A stretch of 64,000 nucleotides of DNA from Chitinophagaceae bacterium UBA4411 (GCA_002400415.1 DGQP01000005.1:225640-289639), one strand, 5' to 3'. Shown: positions 7,702 to 17,924, counted from the stretch's first letter. The notes: generated from the letters alone by a model not told the origin. Numbers and translations: made by a program.

Positions 7702-10176
7702 TTGAACTACTCAATACAACATATTGCTGCTGTTATTGGAGCTGATGCAGCCATTGCACCGGATTTGCCCGTCAGTCAATTGATACTGGATAGCCGTAAG
7801 GTATATGCAGCTTCATCCTCTTTATTTTTTGCCATCAAAGGACCAAGGAGAGACGGGCACCAGTTTATTGCCGAACTTTATAAAAAAGGGGTAAGAAATT
7901 TTGTGATCAGCACTCCTGTTAACAAGTCGCTTTTCCCGGGGGCGAACTTCCTGCTGGTAGAGGATACATTGCTGGCATTACAAAAACTGGCGGCTTTTCA
8001 TCGTAAGGGATTTACTATTCCGGTGATCGGGATAACGGGCAGTAACGGTAAAACAATTGTAAAGGAGTGGCTGTACCAGCTGTTACAGGGAGATCAGCAG
8101 ATTGTTCGCAGCCCTAAAAGTTATAATTCACAGGTGGGGGTACCACTAAGTGTCTGGCAAATCAATAAACAGCATACACTGGGGATTTTTGAAGCAGGTA
8201 TTTCGCAGGCAGGGGAAATGGAGAAGCTGGAAAAAATCATTCAGCCTACTATTGGTATTCTTACCAATATCGGGGAAGCACATAGTGAAGGATTTGCCGG
8301 CAAAGAGCAGAAGGCTGCGGAAAAACTAAAATTATTTACCCATGTTGACGTGCTGATCTGTCCCGGTGATGATGAACTGTTTTCATCAGTTGCGGAAAAA
8401 AAAGGTATAAAGCAATTTACCTGGGGGTGGAAAAAGACGAATACCGTTCAGATAAAATCTGTAGATAAAATGATTTCATCTACCCGTATACAATTAAACT
8501 ACAAATCCGGGGAGTTTGATATCAATATTCCGTTTACAGATTCTGCATCAGCAGAGAATGCAATAACCTGCTGCTGCATTTTACTATACCTTGGCATAAA
8601 TACGGAAACGATCTCTTCACGGGTAGAGAACCTGCAGCCGGTAAATATGCGGCTGGAACTGAAAAAAGGCATTAATCACTGCGCAGTAATCAATGACAGC
8701 TATAGTGCAGACATAAGCTCTCTTGAAATTGCTCTTAACTTTCTCGGCCAGCAAAGCGCCGCCAATAAACGGACGGTTATACTCTCTGACCTGTTACAAA
8801 CGGCTATACCCGACCAGGAACTTTACCGTTCTGTTCTGAATAGCTTAAGGGGGCACCGTGTAAACAGGCTGATTGGTATTGGAGAAAGGATTTCTAAAGA
8901 ATTGCAACAGGAACTAATAAAGCCGGATGATGGATTAGTAATTGAACTGTATCCGTCAACCCCGGAATACCTCCATCATTTTCGATCTTCAGATTTCAAA
9001 GAGGAAGTGATTCTAGTGAAAGGAGCCAGGGTATTTGGTTTTGAGAATATTGTGCAGGTGCTTGAGCAGAAAGTACACCAGACGGTTTTGGAGATTAACC
9101 TGAATGGTATTGTTCATAATCTTAAACAATACCAGCAATTGCTGCAGCCGGCAACAAAAGTAATGGCCATGGTGAAGGCTTTTGCCTATGGTAGTGGCGG
9201 GGCAGAGATTGCCGGCATATTACAATATCACAAAGTTGATTACCTGGGTGTGGCATACGCAGATGAGGGAGTGGAACTGAGGAAGGCCGGGATCAGTTTG
9301 CCCATTATGGTTATGAACCCTGAAGAAAGCAGTTTTGATGTTATTGTGGAGAATAACCTCGAACCTGAGTTGTATTCATTTGAACTGCTTACTGCTTTCG
9401 AAGTCTTTTTGCAAAAGGAAGGACTGCAGCAATATCCTGTTCATATTGAGATAGAAACAGGGATGAATCGTCTTGGATTTGCAGCAGATGCTATGGAAAA
9501 ATTGGGCGATTATCTCGGCAGGTCTCCTTCCTTCAAAATACAAACTGCATTTTCTCATCTGGCTGGTAGTGAGGATGCAGAACTGGATAAATTTACCATG
9601 CAGCAATTTCACCTGTTCCGGGCTGCAGTGAAGATACTTGAAAGTAAGCTTGGATATTCTTTTATCAGCCATATCAGTAATTCAGCAGCAATTCTCCGTC
9701 ATCCTTCCCTGCAACTGGATATGGTAAGACTGGGTATCGGATTGTATGGTGTGGATAGTGCTGCAACAGGCCGGCTCGACTTATTTCCTGTTACTACGCT
9801 GAGGTCAACAGTGGCGCAGGTAAAATATCTTAAAGCTGGCGAGTCAGTAAGCTATAACAGGAGAGGTCTTGTCAACCGTGATTCGGTAATTGCAACGGTC
9901 AGGATTGGCTATGCAGATGGCTACCCGAGAAGATTGGGTAATGGCGCCGGAAAAATGATCGTCAACGGAAAACTTGCACCGGTAATCGGTACGGTTTGCA
10001 TGGATATGACCATGCTGGATATTACCGGCATTCCGGGAGTAAAGGAAGGGGATGATGTAATTGTATTCGGTAAAGAGCTGCCGGTGCAGCAGGTTGCAGA
10101 ATGGGCCCTGACGATTCCTTACGAGATTATGACAGGTGTTTCGCAGCGGGTGAAAAGGGTCTATTTTGAGGAGTGA
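7702..10176 (+). CDS. Bifunctional MurF-like ligase / alanine racemase fusion
   Basis: Residues about 1-455 form a Mur ligase with P-loop GSNGKT at 113-118. Residues about 460-824 form an alanine racemase with PLP Lys492 in MVKAFAYGSG and the catalytic Tyr region RIGYADGYPRRLG. The expected roles are addition of D-Ala-D-Ala to UDP-MurNAc-tripeptide and L-/D-alanine interconversion. The start is a TTG at 7702, the only start near the expected N-terminus, 3 bp after terC. The MurF half carries DSYSADISS where the stand-alone MurF at 44.8 kb has DAYNANPSS, so its ligase activity may differ. Such fusions are common in Bacteroidota. Confidence 0.9.
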   Translation: MNYSIQHIAAVIGADAAIAPDLPVSQLILDSRKVYAASSSLFFAIKGPRRDGHQFIAELYKKGVRNFVISTPVNKSLFPGANFLLVEDTLLALQKLAAFHRKGFTIPVIGITGSNGKTIVKEWLYQLLQGDQQIVRSPKSYNSQVGVPLSVWQINKQHTLGIFEAGISQAGEMEKLEKIIQPTIGILTNIGEAHSEGFAGKEQKAAEKLKLFTHVDVLICPGDDELFSSVAEKKGIKQFTWGWKKTNTVQIKSVDKMISSTRIQLNYKSGEFDINIPFTDSASAENAITCCCILLYLGINTETISSRVENLQPVNMRLELKKGINHCAVINDSYSADISSLEIALNFLGQQSAANKRTVILSDLLQTAIPDQELYRSVLNSLRGHRVNRLIGIGERISKELQQELIKPDDGLVIELYPSTPEYLHHFRSSDFKEEVILVKGARVFGFENIVQVLEQKVHQTVLEINLNGIVHNLKQYQQLLQPATKVMAMVKAFAYGSGGAEIAGILQYHKVDYLGVAYADEGVELRKAGISLPIMVMNPEESSFDVIVENNLEPELYSFELLTAFEVFLQKEGLQQYPVHIEIETGMNRLGFAADAMEKLGDYLGRSPSFKIQTAFSHLAGSEDAELDKFTMQQFHLFRAAVKILESKLGYSFISHISNSAAILRHPSLQLDMVRLGIGLYGVDSAATGRLDLFPVTTLRSTVAQVKYLKAGESVSYNRRGLVNRDSVIATVRIGYADGYPRRLGNGAGKMIVNGKLAPVIGTVCMDMTMLDITGIPGVKEGDDVIVFGKELPVQQVAEWALTIPYEIMTGVSQRVKRVYFEE

Positions 10177-10216
10177 TTTTTAACAAGCGGGTTCAAAGCA
10201 CCATACCTGAAACCCG

Positions 10217-10224
10217 TATATTTG
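10217..10224 (+). promoter_or_regulatory. -7 promoter element of lspA
   Basis: TATATTTG is a perfect TAnnTTTG match, 20 bp before the GTG start of lspA. It implies a short leader of about 15 nt. Confidence 0.45.
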
Positions 10225-10243
10225 CCACCTAATAAAAACGATA

Positions 10244-10948
10244 GTGAAGCTAAGACATGTCATCCTCATTATTGCGCTGATCATCTTTGGCGACCAGGCC
10301 CTGAAGATCTGGATAAAAACACATTATGCTACCGGTGATACAAATCTTACTGGCATTTCATGGTTCAGGCTTCATTTTATAGAGAACCCGGGTATGGCCT
10401 GGGGCTGGAAATTTGGTAATGAAACCGGGAAGATGATCCTCACACTCTTCCGGCTGGGGGCAGTAGTTTTTGGTACCTGGTACCTGGGCCGCCTGGTAAA
10501 ACAACAATATACAAAAGGGTTTATTGTTTGCGCTTCGCTGATCTATGCCGGGGCACTGGGTAACCTGATCGATAGTATGTTTTACGGGATGATCTTTGAT
10601 AAAGGACTGCACTACGATCCTGCTATTGGTATCAATGATTATGTGGGCTATTCCGGTATTGCTTCCTTTTCTTCTCATGGCTATTCTTCTTTCCTGCACG
10701 GCAGCGTGGTGGATATGTTATACTTCCCGATCATTAATTCACATTTCCCTTCCTGGGTACCTTTTGTCGGCGGCGACAGGTTTGAATTTTTCAGCCCGAT
10801 ATTTAACCTTGCTGATGCTTCAATTTCAGTAGGCGTAATAACCCTGCTGTTATTCCAGAAGCGGTTTTTTAAACGACAGCATGAAGAAAAAAAGCAGCCA
10901 ACAGTTGTAACAAATACAGAAATCAGTGACCGTGCGCAGGTATTATAA
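10244..10948 (+). CDS. lspA: Lipoprotein signal peptidase (SPase II)
   Basis: Aspartic membrane protease that removes signal peptides from diacylglyceryl-modified prolipoproteins. The catalytic aspartates are Asp110 in ALGNLIDSMFYG and Asp191 in FNLADASISVG. Four transmembrane segments are seen. At 234 residues it is longer than the roughly 165 of E. coli LspA because of a loop of about 60 residues between the two catalytic regions, a normal variation in Bacteroidota. The start is GTG. Two lipobox proteins in the island and several elsewhere in the window are its expected substrates. Confidence 0.93.
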   Translation: MKLRHVILIIALIIFGDQALKIWIKTHYATGDTNLTGISWFRLHFIENPGMAWGWKFGNETGKMILTLFRLGAVVFGTWYLGRLVKQQYTKGFIVCASLIYAGALGNLIDSMFYGMIFDKGLHYDPAIGINDYVGYSGIASFSSHGYSSFLHGSVVDMLYFPIINSHFPSWVPFVGGDRFEFFSPIFNLADASISVGVITLLLFQKRFFKRQHEEKKQPTVVTNTEISDRAQVL

Positions 10949-10984
10949 AAGAACCCGCTTCATTAAAGAAACAGGTTCTTTTAT
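10945..10984. terminator. Bidirectional terminator between lspA and the type IX cargo gene
   Basis: An 11 bp stem (ATAAAAGAACC with GGTTCTTTTAT) and an 18 nt loop lie between two convergent stop codons. The arms are A-rich then T-rich, so the hairpin can work in both directions. Confidence 0.7.
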
Positions 10985-11003
10985 AGATAAGCAGGTGATT
11001 TTC

Positions 11004-13301
11004 CTAATTATTTTGCTTCAGCACAGTTTTCTGGAGGATCATTCCATCCGAGCGGACTCTTAATATGTAAACACCCGAAGCCAGGTTACCGGTATTATTC
11101 AGCTTCAGCCTGTTAATACCCTGTGTAAGATCAAACCTGTTTTTTCTTACCACGATTCCGGATATGTTTAGTAATTCAGTTTCTGCACTGGTAATTTTAG
11201 TGGATGAAATGTCAAACCGCAATTCCTCAGTGAATGGATTGACAACAGATGTAAACGAGAAGGGAGCAATATTGGCTGCCAGTTGTATCGTGCGGGTATA
11301 ACCCGAACGGCCGGCGATATTCCTTATTTTGATCCGATAGAAACTGGTTATGGTGAAATCCGGGTCTGAAAATGAGTATATATTCATGTCGGACTCGAAA
11401 TCATTATGACTATCAACAGTGCCTATCTGGCTGAAGTTTATCCCGTCTGTACTTTTTTCAATATCATAAAATAATTGTTCTGTTTCACGCCCGGTTGTCC
11501 AGTGCAACAAAGCGATATTATTTTTTACAGAGCCGGTGAAATTAATCATTTGTATTCCCAGGGGAATACCACAGTCGATAACCGTCATGGTGATGATATT
11601 ACCCTGGTCGGTGAAACGGCAGTTAGCATCAGACAAATTGCTGGAAGTGGTGGCCACCACAAGGCGGTACATATCGCCACTATCCGTCAGTTGTGTATTT
11701 GCCGGGGGCACAGTATAAGAACTTATATATTCCCAGGCTGTTCCGTTCCAGACAGGGGCGGAAGGCCCTGCAGGAGCTGTTACATCTATCCAGGTAGCTC
11801 CACCGTCAGTACTTCGCTGCCATTTATAATAGGTATAATTGTCAAAAAATGATCGTACAGTGTCATATAATACCAATGAGTTGCCCCAGCATACAACCGG
11901 GTTTATGGAAGGAGAATAACTCATATTGGGTGAACAGGTAGCAACTGATATATCATCAAGGGCCCAGTCATTACCACCACCTCCCGGGGCGTTATTAAAA
12001 AATTTAAGAGTGAAACTTGTTTGTGCCGGGCCGGTAAGAAATGTAAATCCTTTCTTCACCCATTGACCTGTATAAAGCAAATCACCTGTTGTATAATAGT
12101 CAACTCCATCAACTTCGAAAGTAACATTGGGACGTACACCTGCTGAATCTCCGGGAGCAGTGGGGATATAAAAGGGAGGGCCTGCTGTATTGGTGGCTCC
12201 TTTTCCATTAGAGTCACATCCGCATTTTGAGCAAATGCTCCTCATCCAACATGATATTTCATAGTAAGTGTTGGGGCAAAGACCCGATATGGTTTGCTGG
12301 AATGCAGAGTCAATCCGGTAGGCTGCATTTACTACAAGCATATAGCCGCCATTGGTGTTGGCCACTGTATCGGTTGCAGGATTCCCAAGTGTTGGTGATG
12401 CAGCCCCGGTATGATCTCCAATGATATCCCAGACACCGAAAACCCGGTGAGTGGGAGTGGAATTATCCGGTTTAGCCCAGGTATTTAATGTTGTATAATT
12501 AGTAAGTGAGGATGTGTTGTTAGCAATACCATATGTGTAATCGTTTGGGGCACCGGTAGTGAATATCTGGTATGTATATCCAACCGGCACATTTGCTGAA
12601 GCACCCCTGTTACGTGTAGGACCGCTTCCAAAGGTCCCGTTAAATTCAGTGCCGATAGCGTTTACCCCGATACTATTGGAACAGATGCCCAGGTTTTGAT
12701 AAATCCTTAGTGTATTATTTGGGAATGTAAAGGTGGTAATAGGGCTGGATCCACTTTTATATGTCATTGATCCGCCTCCTGTACTAATGTTATTACCTAA
12801 AGGAGCTGTGATGCGTACTCTGAATGAAGCGATCATAATACAACTGGAACCATAAAAAGAAGGTTTATGTGTGTTGGCGACCCGCCCTCTCCTGGCTGCG
12901 GTGGCGGGCAGTGCTGCCGGGTTAAAACCAAGATTGATCCGTATGTTTGAGCCGCTGATCCACCCCTGGTCATCATTTAATGCATCTGTAAATTGTTTGT
13001 AGATTTTACCTTCATTGGTCAGTACCCGGATGGTACCCGGAATATAAACAGTGCCGGCGGGAACGGCATCAAAATAGGCACAACTGTCATAGGTACCAGA
13101 ACGCACCACAAAGGAAGCCCTGATTTCCAGGGTATCTCCGGGTTCAACGGTTCCTCCATTCATACCCTTGGTGAGATTGATATAACTTTTACCAAAATCA
13201 ATACTCTGCCCATTCACCATCATCGTGCTGCCGCATAAAAAAACTATGCAGGTAAATAACGGAGAGAATATTTTTTTTAATAAATGTACACTTGACTTCA
13301 T
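11004..13301 (-). CDS. Large secreted protein with type IX sorting domain
   Basis: A signal peptide (MKSSVHLLKKIF onward, cleavage near VNGQS) is followed by a beta-rich region of about 130 residues resembling DUF11/adhesin repeats. A long Thr/Asn-rich middle follows with a Cys-rich patch (SICSKCGCDSNG) inside a jelly-roll-like binding module ending NDWALDDISVATC. The last 80 residues form a type A type IX sorting domain (NPFTEELRFDISS to GVYILRVRSDG). It should be exported by the Sec and type IX systems and anchored or released at the cell surface. The ATG at 13301 is preferred over 13322 because it puts the signal peptide at the N-terminus. The ligand is unknown. Confidence 0.8.
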   Translation of the reverse strand: MKSSVHLLKKIFSPLFTCIVFLCGSTMMVNGQSIDFGKSYINLTKGMNGGTVEPGDTLEIRASFVVRSGTYDSCAYFDAVPAGTVYIPGTIRVLTNEGKIYKQFTDALNDDQGWISGSNIRINLGFNPAALPATAARRGRVANTHKPSFYGSSCIMIASFRVRITAPLGNNISTGGGSMTYKSGSSPITTFTFPNNTLRIYQNLGICSNSIGVNAIGTEFNGTFGSGPTRNRGASANVPVGYTYQIFTTGAPNDYTYGIANNTSSLTNYTTLNTWAKPDNSTPTHRVFGVWDIIGDHTGAASPTLGNPATDTVANTNGGYMLVVNAAYRIDSAFQQTISGLCPNTYYEISCWMRSICSKCGCDSNGKGATNTAGPPFYIPTAPGDSAGVRPNVTFEVDGVDYYTTGDLLYTGQWVKKGFTFLTGPAQTSFTLKFFNNAPGGGGNDWALDDISVATCSPNMSYSPSINPVVCWGNSLVLYDTVRSFFDNYTYYKWQRSTDGGATWIDVTAPAGPSAPVWNGTAWEYISSYTVPPANTQLTDSGDMYRLVVATTSSNLSDANCRFTDQGNIITMTVIDCGIPLGIQMINFTGSVKNNIALLHWTTGRETEQLFYDIEKSTDGINFSQIGTVDSHNDFESDMNIYSFSDPDFTITSFYRIKIRNIAGRSGYTRTIQLAANIAPFSFTSVVNPFTEELRFDISSTKITSAETELLNISGIVVRKNRFDLTQGINRLKLNNTGNLASGVYILRVRSDGMILQKTVLKQNN

Positions 13302-13445
13302 AGGCTGGATTTTCAATACCACAACACACTAACTTCTGTATCTAAATTAGATCAGGCATTAACCAAAAACAATAGGAGTTTTGTCATATTACGGACCTAA
13401 ATATCCGTATGATTATTGCGTGGAAACACTTAGTCGCTAAAAACA

Positions 13446-13477
13446 CAAAACCCCGCCTTACGGCCGGGGTCTTTTTT
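13446..13477 (-). terminator. Terminator after the small orphan gene
   Basis: ACCCCG (13450-13455) pairs with CGGGGT (13465-13470), followed on the minus strand by TTTTGTGTTTT and on the plus strand by a T run. It is placed 25 bp after the 13494-13766 gene. Confidence 0.65.
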
Positions 13478-13493
13478 GTTATAACTCAAGGGT

Positions 13494-13766
13494 TTACTCA
13501 TAATGATTGAACCATTCTTCTCCGTCAGGTTTCACCTCTTTAAAAGGAGCCATTCTTTTTACACCAGTATTTACAGGCGGGTAAGGGTTCACCATAGCAA
13601 AAACCCTCGTTTTACCTGTTGTTTTTACTTTGCCTGATAATACAGACCGTAAATAAGGAGATGAACCTGTTCCTGCTGATGCTGAAGATTCCCTGATCAG
13701 CTTTAATGGGTAAGCTGAAAAATAAGGAGTGGACCTGATACTGGTTTTCACAAGGTTGGCTTTCAT
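13494..13766 (-). CDS. Small orphan protein, 90 residues
   Basis: Not recognised. It encodes a basic N-terminal part without signal peptide or membrane segment, a Gly/Ser stretch in the middle (SSASAGTGSSPYLRS) and an acidic end (KPDGEEWFNHYE). It lies between fumC and a terminator, on the same strand as fumC and 120 bp downstream, so it may be read from the fumC transcript. Support for being a gene is its position just before a good terminator and the absence of a competing frame. An overlapping frame at 13612-13926 runs into fumC and was rejected. Confidence 0.5.
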   Translation of the reverse strand: MKANLVKTSIRSTPYFSAYPLKLIRESSASAGTGSSPYLRSVLSGKVKTTGKTRVFAMVNPYPPVNTGVKRMAPFKEVKPDGEEWFNHYE

Positions 13767-13886
13767 AGAAGAGATTAATTGGAAAGTAAATTATAATGAC
13801 TTCCTCTCTGCTGCAACTTTTACGGAAACAAAAAAGAGAAGAAACCGGGTTTCTTCTCTTTTTACTTAGCGCTTTTACGATATAAG

Positions 13887-15287
13887 TTACTTTATTGCTC
13901 CAACCATATTGGCAGGGTTTACCCATTCGTCAAATTGTTCCGGGGTAACATAGCCGAGTTTGACTGCCATTTCTTTTAATGTAGTTCCTTCCTTATGTGC
14001 TTTTTGTGCTATTTCAGCTGCTTTATAATAACCAATCTTTGTATTCAGGGAAGTTACAAGCATCAGGCTGTTGTCAACATGCTTTTTAATATTGGCTTCA
14101 ATAGGTGCAAGACCTTCAGCACATTTATCATTAAAGGATACACAACCGTCGCCGATCAGCCTGGCACTGTGCAGGAAATTATAAATCATCACAGGTTTGA
14201 AAACGTTCAGTTCAAAATGACCATTGGCACCACCGATGCTGATGGCTACATCATTACCCATTACTTGTGCAGCGATCATGGTTAAAGCTTCACATTGTGT
14301 CGGGTTCACTTTGCCGGGCATAATAGATGAACCTGGCTCATTGTCCGGGATAAATAATTCTCCGATACCGCTTCTTGGTCCTGAAGAAAGCATACGAACA
14401 TCATTTGCAATCTTCATTAAACTTACCGCTACGGTTTTTAAAGCGCCGTGGGCCTCAACGATGGCATCATGTGCCGCCAGTGCTTCAAATTTATTTTCTG
14501 CAGTCACGAAAGGAAGCCCGGTTAAACCAGCAATATGTTTAGCAACATTTTCAGAATAGCCCGGAGGTGTGTTGATGCCGGTTCCAACAGCAGTACCACC
14601 CAGGGCCAGTTCACTCAGGTGCGCCAATGTATTTTTGATGGCTTTTAATCCATGATCCAGCTGGGAAACATAACCACTGAATTCCTGTCCAACTGTGAGC
14701 GGTGTGGCATCCATAAAATGAGTACGCCCGATTTTTACCACCTGCATAAACTCTTTACTCTTGGCCGCTAATGTATTTCTCAGTTTTTCAATACCCGGAA
14801 TAGTAGTTTCGGTCAGTATCTTATAAGCGGCAATATGCATGGCCGTAGGGAATGTATCATTCGATGACTGCGATTTATTGACATCATCATTCGGGTGAAG
14901 AAACTTGTCTTTATCTGTTAGTGCACCCCCTTTGATCACATGGCCACGGTAGGCCACTACTTCATTCACATTCATATTACTTTGGGTGCCGCTTCCTGTT
15001 TGCCACACCACCAACGGAAACCAGGCATCTAATTTTCCTTCCAGTATTTCATCACATACCTGGCCGATCAGGTCAGCTTTTTCTTTGGGTAAAACACCCG
15101 CTTCAAGATTGGTAAGTGCAGCTGCTTTCTTGAGATAAGCAAATGCCCGAATGATTTCTTTGGGCATCCGGTTAATGTCCTGGGCAATCTTAAAATTATC
15201 AATGCTTCGCTGGGTTTGTGCGCCATAAAGAGCAGCGGCGGGAACCTTAACTTCTCCCATCGTGTCTTTTTCAATTCTGTATTCCAT
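13887..15287 (-). CDS. fumC: Fumarate hydratase class II
   Basis: Iron-independent fumarase interconverting fumarate and malate in the TCA cycle. The superfamily signature [11 protein letters not shown] is present, as are the class II motifs [18 protein letters not shown] ([10 protein letters not shown]) and [11 protein letters not shown]. The 466-residue length is typical of FumC, and there are no Cys ligands of the class I enzyme. A perfect -7 element lies 32-39 bp upstream of the ATG. Confidence 0.95.
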   Translation of the reverse strand: MEYRIEKDTMGEVKVPAAALYGAQTQRSIDNFKIAQDINRMPKEIIRAFAYLKKAAALTNLEAGVLPKEKADLIGQVCDEILEGKLDAWFPLVVWQTGSGTQSNMNVNEVVAYRGHVIKGGALTDKDKFLHPNDDVNKSQSSNDTFPTAMHIAAYKILTETTIPGIEKLRNTLAAKSKEFMQVVKIGRTHFMDATPLTVGQEFSGYVSQLDHGLKAIKNTLAHLSELALGGTAVGTGINTPPGYSENVAKHIAGLTGLPFVTAENKFEALAAHDAIVEAHGALKTVAVSLMKIANDVRMLSSGPRSGIGELFIPDNEPGSSIMPGKVNPTQCEALTMIAAQVMGNDVAISIGGANGHFELNVFKPVMIYNFLHSARLIGDGCVSFNDKCAEGLAPIEANIKKHVDNSLMLVTSLNTKIGYYKAAEIAQKAHKEGTTLKEMAVKLGYVTPEQFDEWVNPANMVGAIK

Positions 15288-15318
15288 ATTGCTTGATTTT
15301 AGGAGTAAAATTTTGCCG

Positions 15319-15326
15319 CAAAGGTA
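15319..15326 (-). promoter_or_regulatory. -7 promoter element of fumC
   Basis: On the minus strand it reads TACCTTTG, a perfect TAnnTTTG, followed by CGGC. The same extended box (TACCTTTGCCGC) occurs upstream of cydA. The nearest TTTG upstream is 26 bp away, longer than the usual -33 spacing. Confidence 0.45.
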
Positions 15327-15409
15327 GCGGAATTGACTTGTTACGTGGCTGACAAAAAGCCATTTTCAACCTTCTTTTGCTTAACCGAAATAGTTGTAAC
15401 ATTGGGTCT

Positions 15410-16822
15410 ATGACAAGGATTTTTACCCTGCTGGTATTCTTAGTTTCCCTGCAACTTGCCGGCCAGGGTAAACAGCCGCTGCCGTCCCGCCAGCAACTCG
15501 CCTGGCATGATATGGAGTTCTATTTCTTTATGCATTTTGGCCCCAACACATTTACTAATAAGGAATGGGGGCATGGTGACGAACCCGGGGAGGTATTTAA
15601 TCCTTCTCAACTGGATTGCCGGCAATGGGTAAGAGTGGCAAAGGAATCCGGGGCGAAAGGAATTATTATTACTGCCAAGCACCATGATGGGTTTTGCTTA
15701 TGGCCCAGTAAATATTCAAAACATACGGTGAGGGAAAGTAAATGGAAAGAGGGGAAGGGTGATGTGCTGAAAGAATTATCGCAGGCCTGTAAAGAACAAG
15801 GATTAAAATTGGGTATTTATATTTCCCCCTGGGACCGGAATCATCCTGATTACGGAACGGAGAAGTATAATGATGTTTTTGTAAATATGATGAAAGAGTT
15901 GTTTACCAACTATGGACCCATTTGGGAATTGTGGTGGGATGGTGCTAACGGAGAAGGCCCTGATGGCAGGAAACAGGTATACGACTGGAGGCGGTTTGAA
16001 AATACGGTACGCCAGCTTTCTCCAGCCACTGTAATCTTTAGTGATATTGGCCCGGATATCCGTTGGGTGGGAAATGAGAGTGGTATAGCAGGGAAAACAA
16101 ACTGGAATTACCTGGATACAGCCGGTTTTAAAAGAGGGTTGGGTGCACCTGCTAATGATACTTTACAGCAGGGAAATGTATTTGGCAGGAATTGGATCCC
16201 GGCTGAATGTGACGTAAGCATCCGGCCCGGCTGGTTCTGGCATGCAAATGAAGATACATTGATAAAATCGCCTGAACATCTATTTGACCTCTATCTGAAA
16301 TCAGTGGGCCGGGGAGCTAATTTGCTATTGAATGTACCGCCGGACAACCGGGGACTAATACATGGGAAGGATGTGGAGGCACTGATGGGGTTCAAGAAAT
16401 TAAGAGATGAAAACTTTGATACAAATCTTTTAAAACAGGCTAATTCCTATTGGGAATTTTTGGAAGATGCTATAATGCCTGATACGTTACAGGTAAGGGC
16501 TGTTAGTTTGTCGCCAGAAATTTACAGTATTAATGTGCAGAATTTTGTGGTGCAATTGCAACAGCCGGCGAAGATGAATTGCATCATTTTGCGGGAAGCT
16601 ATTCACCTCGGGCAAACTATTCGGAAGTTCAGGATCATCATGTATAATAAAGACCAGGCAGTAAGAGAAATTACCGGCAATACCGTAGGCAGGAAAAGAA
16701 TACTTACCTTCCCTTCTACTACTGTTGCTTCCTTCAGGGTTTTACTGGAAGATGTTAAAGGCAATGACAATATCAGCGGGGTGGCCGCTTATTTAATTGA
16801 CGAAAAACTAATTGAGCAATAA
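15410..16822 (+). CDS. Alpha-L-fucosidase, GH29 family
   Basis: Retaining glycoside hydrolase expected to remove alpha-L-fucose from glycans. After a signal peptide (MTRIFTLLVFLVSLQLAG) the GH29 barrel begins with WHDMEFYFFMHFGPNTF. The HHDGFCLW motif and the nucleophile in WELWWDGANG (Asp177 from this start) are present. A beta-sandwich tail occupies the last 130 residues. The ATG at 15410 is chosen over 15377 because it starts the signal peptide. There is no type IX sorting domain or lipobox, so a periplasmic location is likely. It stands alone, without SusCD genes. Confidence 0.85.
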   Translation: MTRIFTLLVFLVSLQLAGQGKQPLPSRQQLAWHDMEFYFFMHFGPNTFTNKEWGHGDEPGEVFNPSQLDCRQWVRVAKESGAKGIIITAKHHDGFCLWPSKYSKHTVRESKWKEGKGDVLKELSQACKEQGLKLGIYISPWDRNHPDYGTEKYNDVFVNMMKELFTNYGPIWELWWDGANGEGPDGRKQVYDWRRFENTVRQLSPATVIFSDIGPDIRWVGNESGIAGKTNWNYLDTAGFKRGLGAPANDTLQQGNVFGRNWIPAECDVSIRPGWFWHANEDTLIKSPEHLFDLYLKSVGRGANLLLNVPPDNRGLIHGKDVEALMGFKKLRDENFDTNLLKQANSYWEFLEDAIMPDTLQVRAVSLSPEIYSINVQNFVVQLQQPAKMNCIILREAIHLGQTIRKFRIIMYNKDQAVREITGNTVGRKRILTFPSTTVASFRVLLEDVKGNDNISGVAAYLIDEKLIEQ

Positions 16823-16833
16823 CAGGAACCGCG

Positions 16834-17610
16834 TTAATGCCCTTTAAAAACGGCTTTTCTTTTTTCCAGGAAAGCAGTCGTACCTTCTTTCATATCGTCT
16901 GTGTCAAAGGAGTTGCCAAATTCTTCAATTTCCACAGTGTATCCATCTTTATTTTCATCATAAACTGCATTAGCAGCTTTGATACAGCCTGCAATAGCCA
17001 GCGGTGCTTTGGAATTAATCACTTCCAGTATTTTCTTACAGTCATCTAACAGGGCTGTCCCGGTTGTAATATGGTTGACTAATCCCAGAGATTTTGCTTC
17101 AGCTGCATCAATCATATTCCCGGACATCAGCAGTTCCATGGCCTTGCCTTTTCCAATTAATTGCACCAGTCGCTGGGTGCCACCATAGCCGGGTATTAAT
17201 CCCAGGTTTACTTCCGGCTGACCGAATTTGGCATTATCACTGGCTATACGGAAATGACAGCTCATTGCCAACTCGCAACCTCCGCCTAACGCAAAACCGT
17301 TTACTGCAGCAATAACAGGTTTGGGGCAGTTTTCTATCCTGGCAAATGTATCCTGGCCTCTTTTGGCTAATGCCATAGCCCCCGTTTTATTCAAGCCGCC
17401 AAATTCTGAGATATCTGCACCGGCAACAAATGCTTTTGATCCGGCACCGGTAATGATCACTGATTTTATCTCTTTATGACTATAAACCTGGTCCAGTACT
17501 TTATTCAGTTCCTCGAAAACAGTATTGTTAAGGGCATTCAGTTTATCAGGGCGGTTGATAACCACGGTCAGGATTCCATGTTCCAGCAAGACAAATAATG
17601 AATTGTACAT
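16834..17610 (-). CDS. Enoyl-CoA hydratase/isomerase family protein
   Basis: Crotonase-fold enzyme, probably hydrating 2-enoyl-CoA in beta-oxidation. The oxyanion-hole segments AFVAGADISEF and NGFALGGGCELA are present, as is the catalytic Glu region FGQPEVNLGLIPGYGGTQR with both acidic residues expected of a true hydratase. The frame extends to 17640, but the ATG at 17610 (MYNSLFVLLEHGILTV) fits the family and gives 258 residues. It ends 11 bp from the convergent fucosidase. Substrate chain length is not readable. Confidence 0.87.
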   Translation of the reverse strand: MYNSLFVLLEHGILTVVINRPDKLNALNNTVFEELNKVLDQVYSHKEIKSVIITGAGSKAFVAGADISEFGGLNKTGAMALAKRGQDTFARIENCPKPVIAAVNGFALGGGCELAMSCHFRIASDNAKFGQPEVNLGLIPGYGGTQRLVQLIGKGKAMELLMSGNMIDAAEAKSLGLVNHITTGTALLDDCKKILEVINSKAPLAIAGCIKAANAVYDENKDGYTVEIEEFGNSFDTDDMKEGTTAFLEKRKAVFKGH

Positions 17611-17654
17611 AAGTGGCCTATTTTTTTCAAAAATAGACATTCAGTACTATTTAA

Positions 17655-17924
17655 CTACATGACTTTTCTCCGGGGTTTCCATTTTACAATAGCAGCATAT
17701 AACCAGGCGGAGCCTGTCATTGCAGTTGCGATTAAAAGACAACTGGCTACTGCTGTTTTCAGGAAAAAAAGAACTTCTTCTGTCGGTGACATGGGAAATT
17801 CGTGAAACAGGCAGCGAAGGGATGCGTATATAAATAAAGAAATAACGCTGCCGGACTGCAGGGCCTGGATAAACAGGTTTTTATGCCGGCGAATGAAGAA
17901 TTGTTTCATCGCTTGAAATTTCAT
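17655..17924 (-). CDS. Small two-helix membrane protein
   Basis: Not recognised. The 89 residues contain a basic N-terminus (FFIRRHKN), two hydrophobic helices at about 22-42 and 53-77, and a basic end (KWKPRRKVM). It lies 132 bp downstream of the transglutaminase gene on the same strand, so it may belong to that operon's tail, and 14 bp before the enoyl-CoA hydratase frame. Confidence 0.55.
   Translation of the reverse strand: MKFQAMKQFFIRRHKNLFIQALQSGSVISLFIYASLRCLFHEFPMSPTEEVLFFLKTAVASCLLIATAMTGSAWLYAAIVKWKPRRKVM

Noticed and set aside
13612..13926. Minus-strand frame of 104 residues overlapping fumC
   Set aside because: It overlaps the fumC 3' end and its composition looks like out-of-frame translation.
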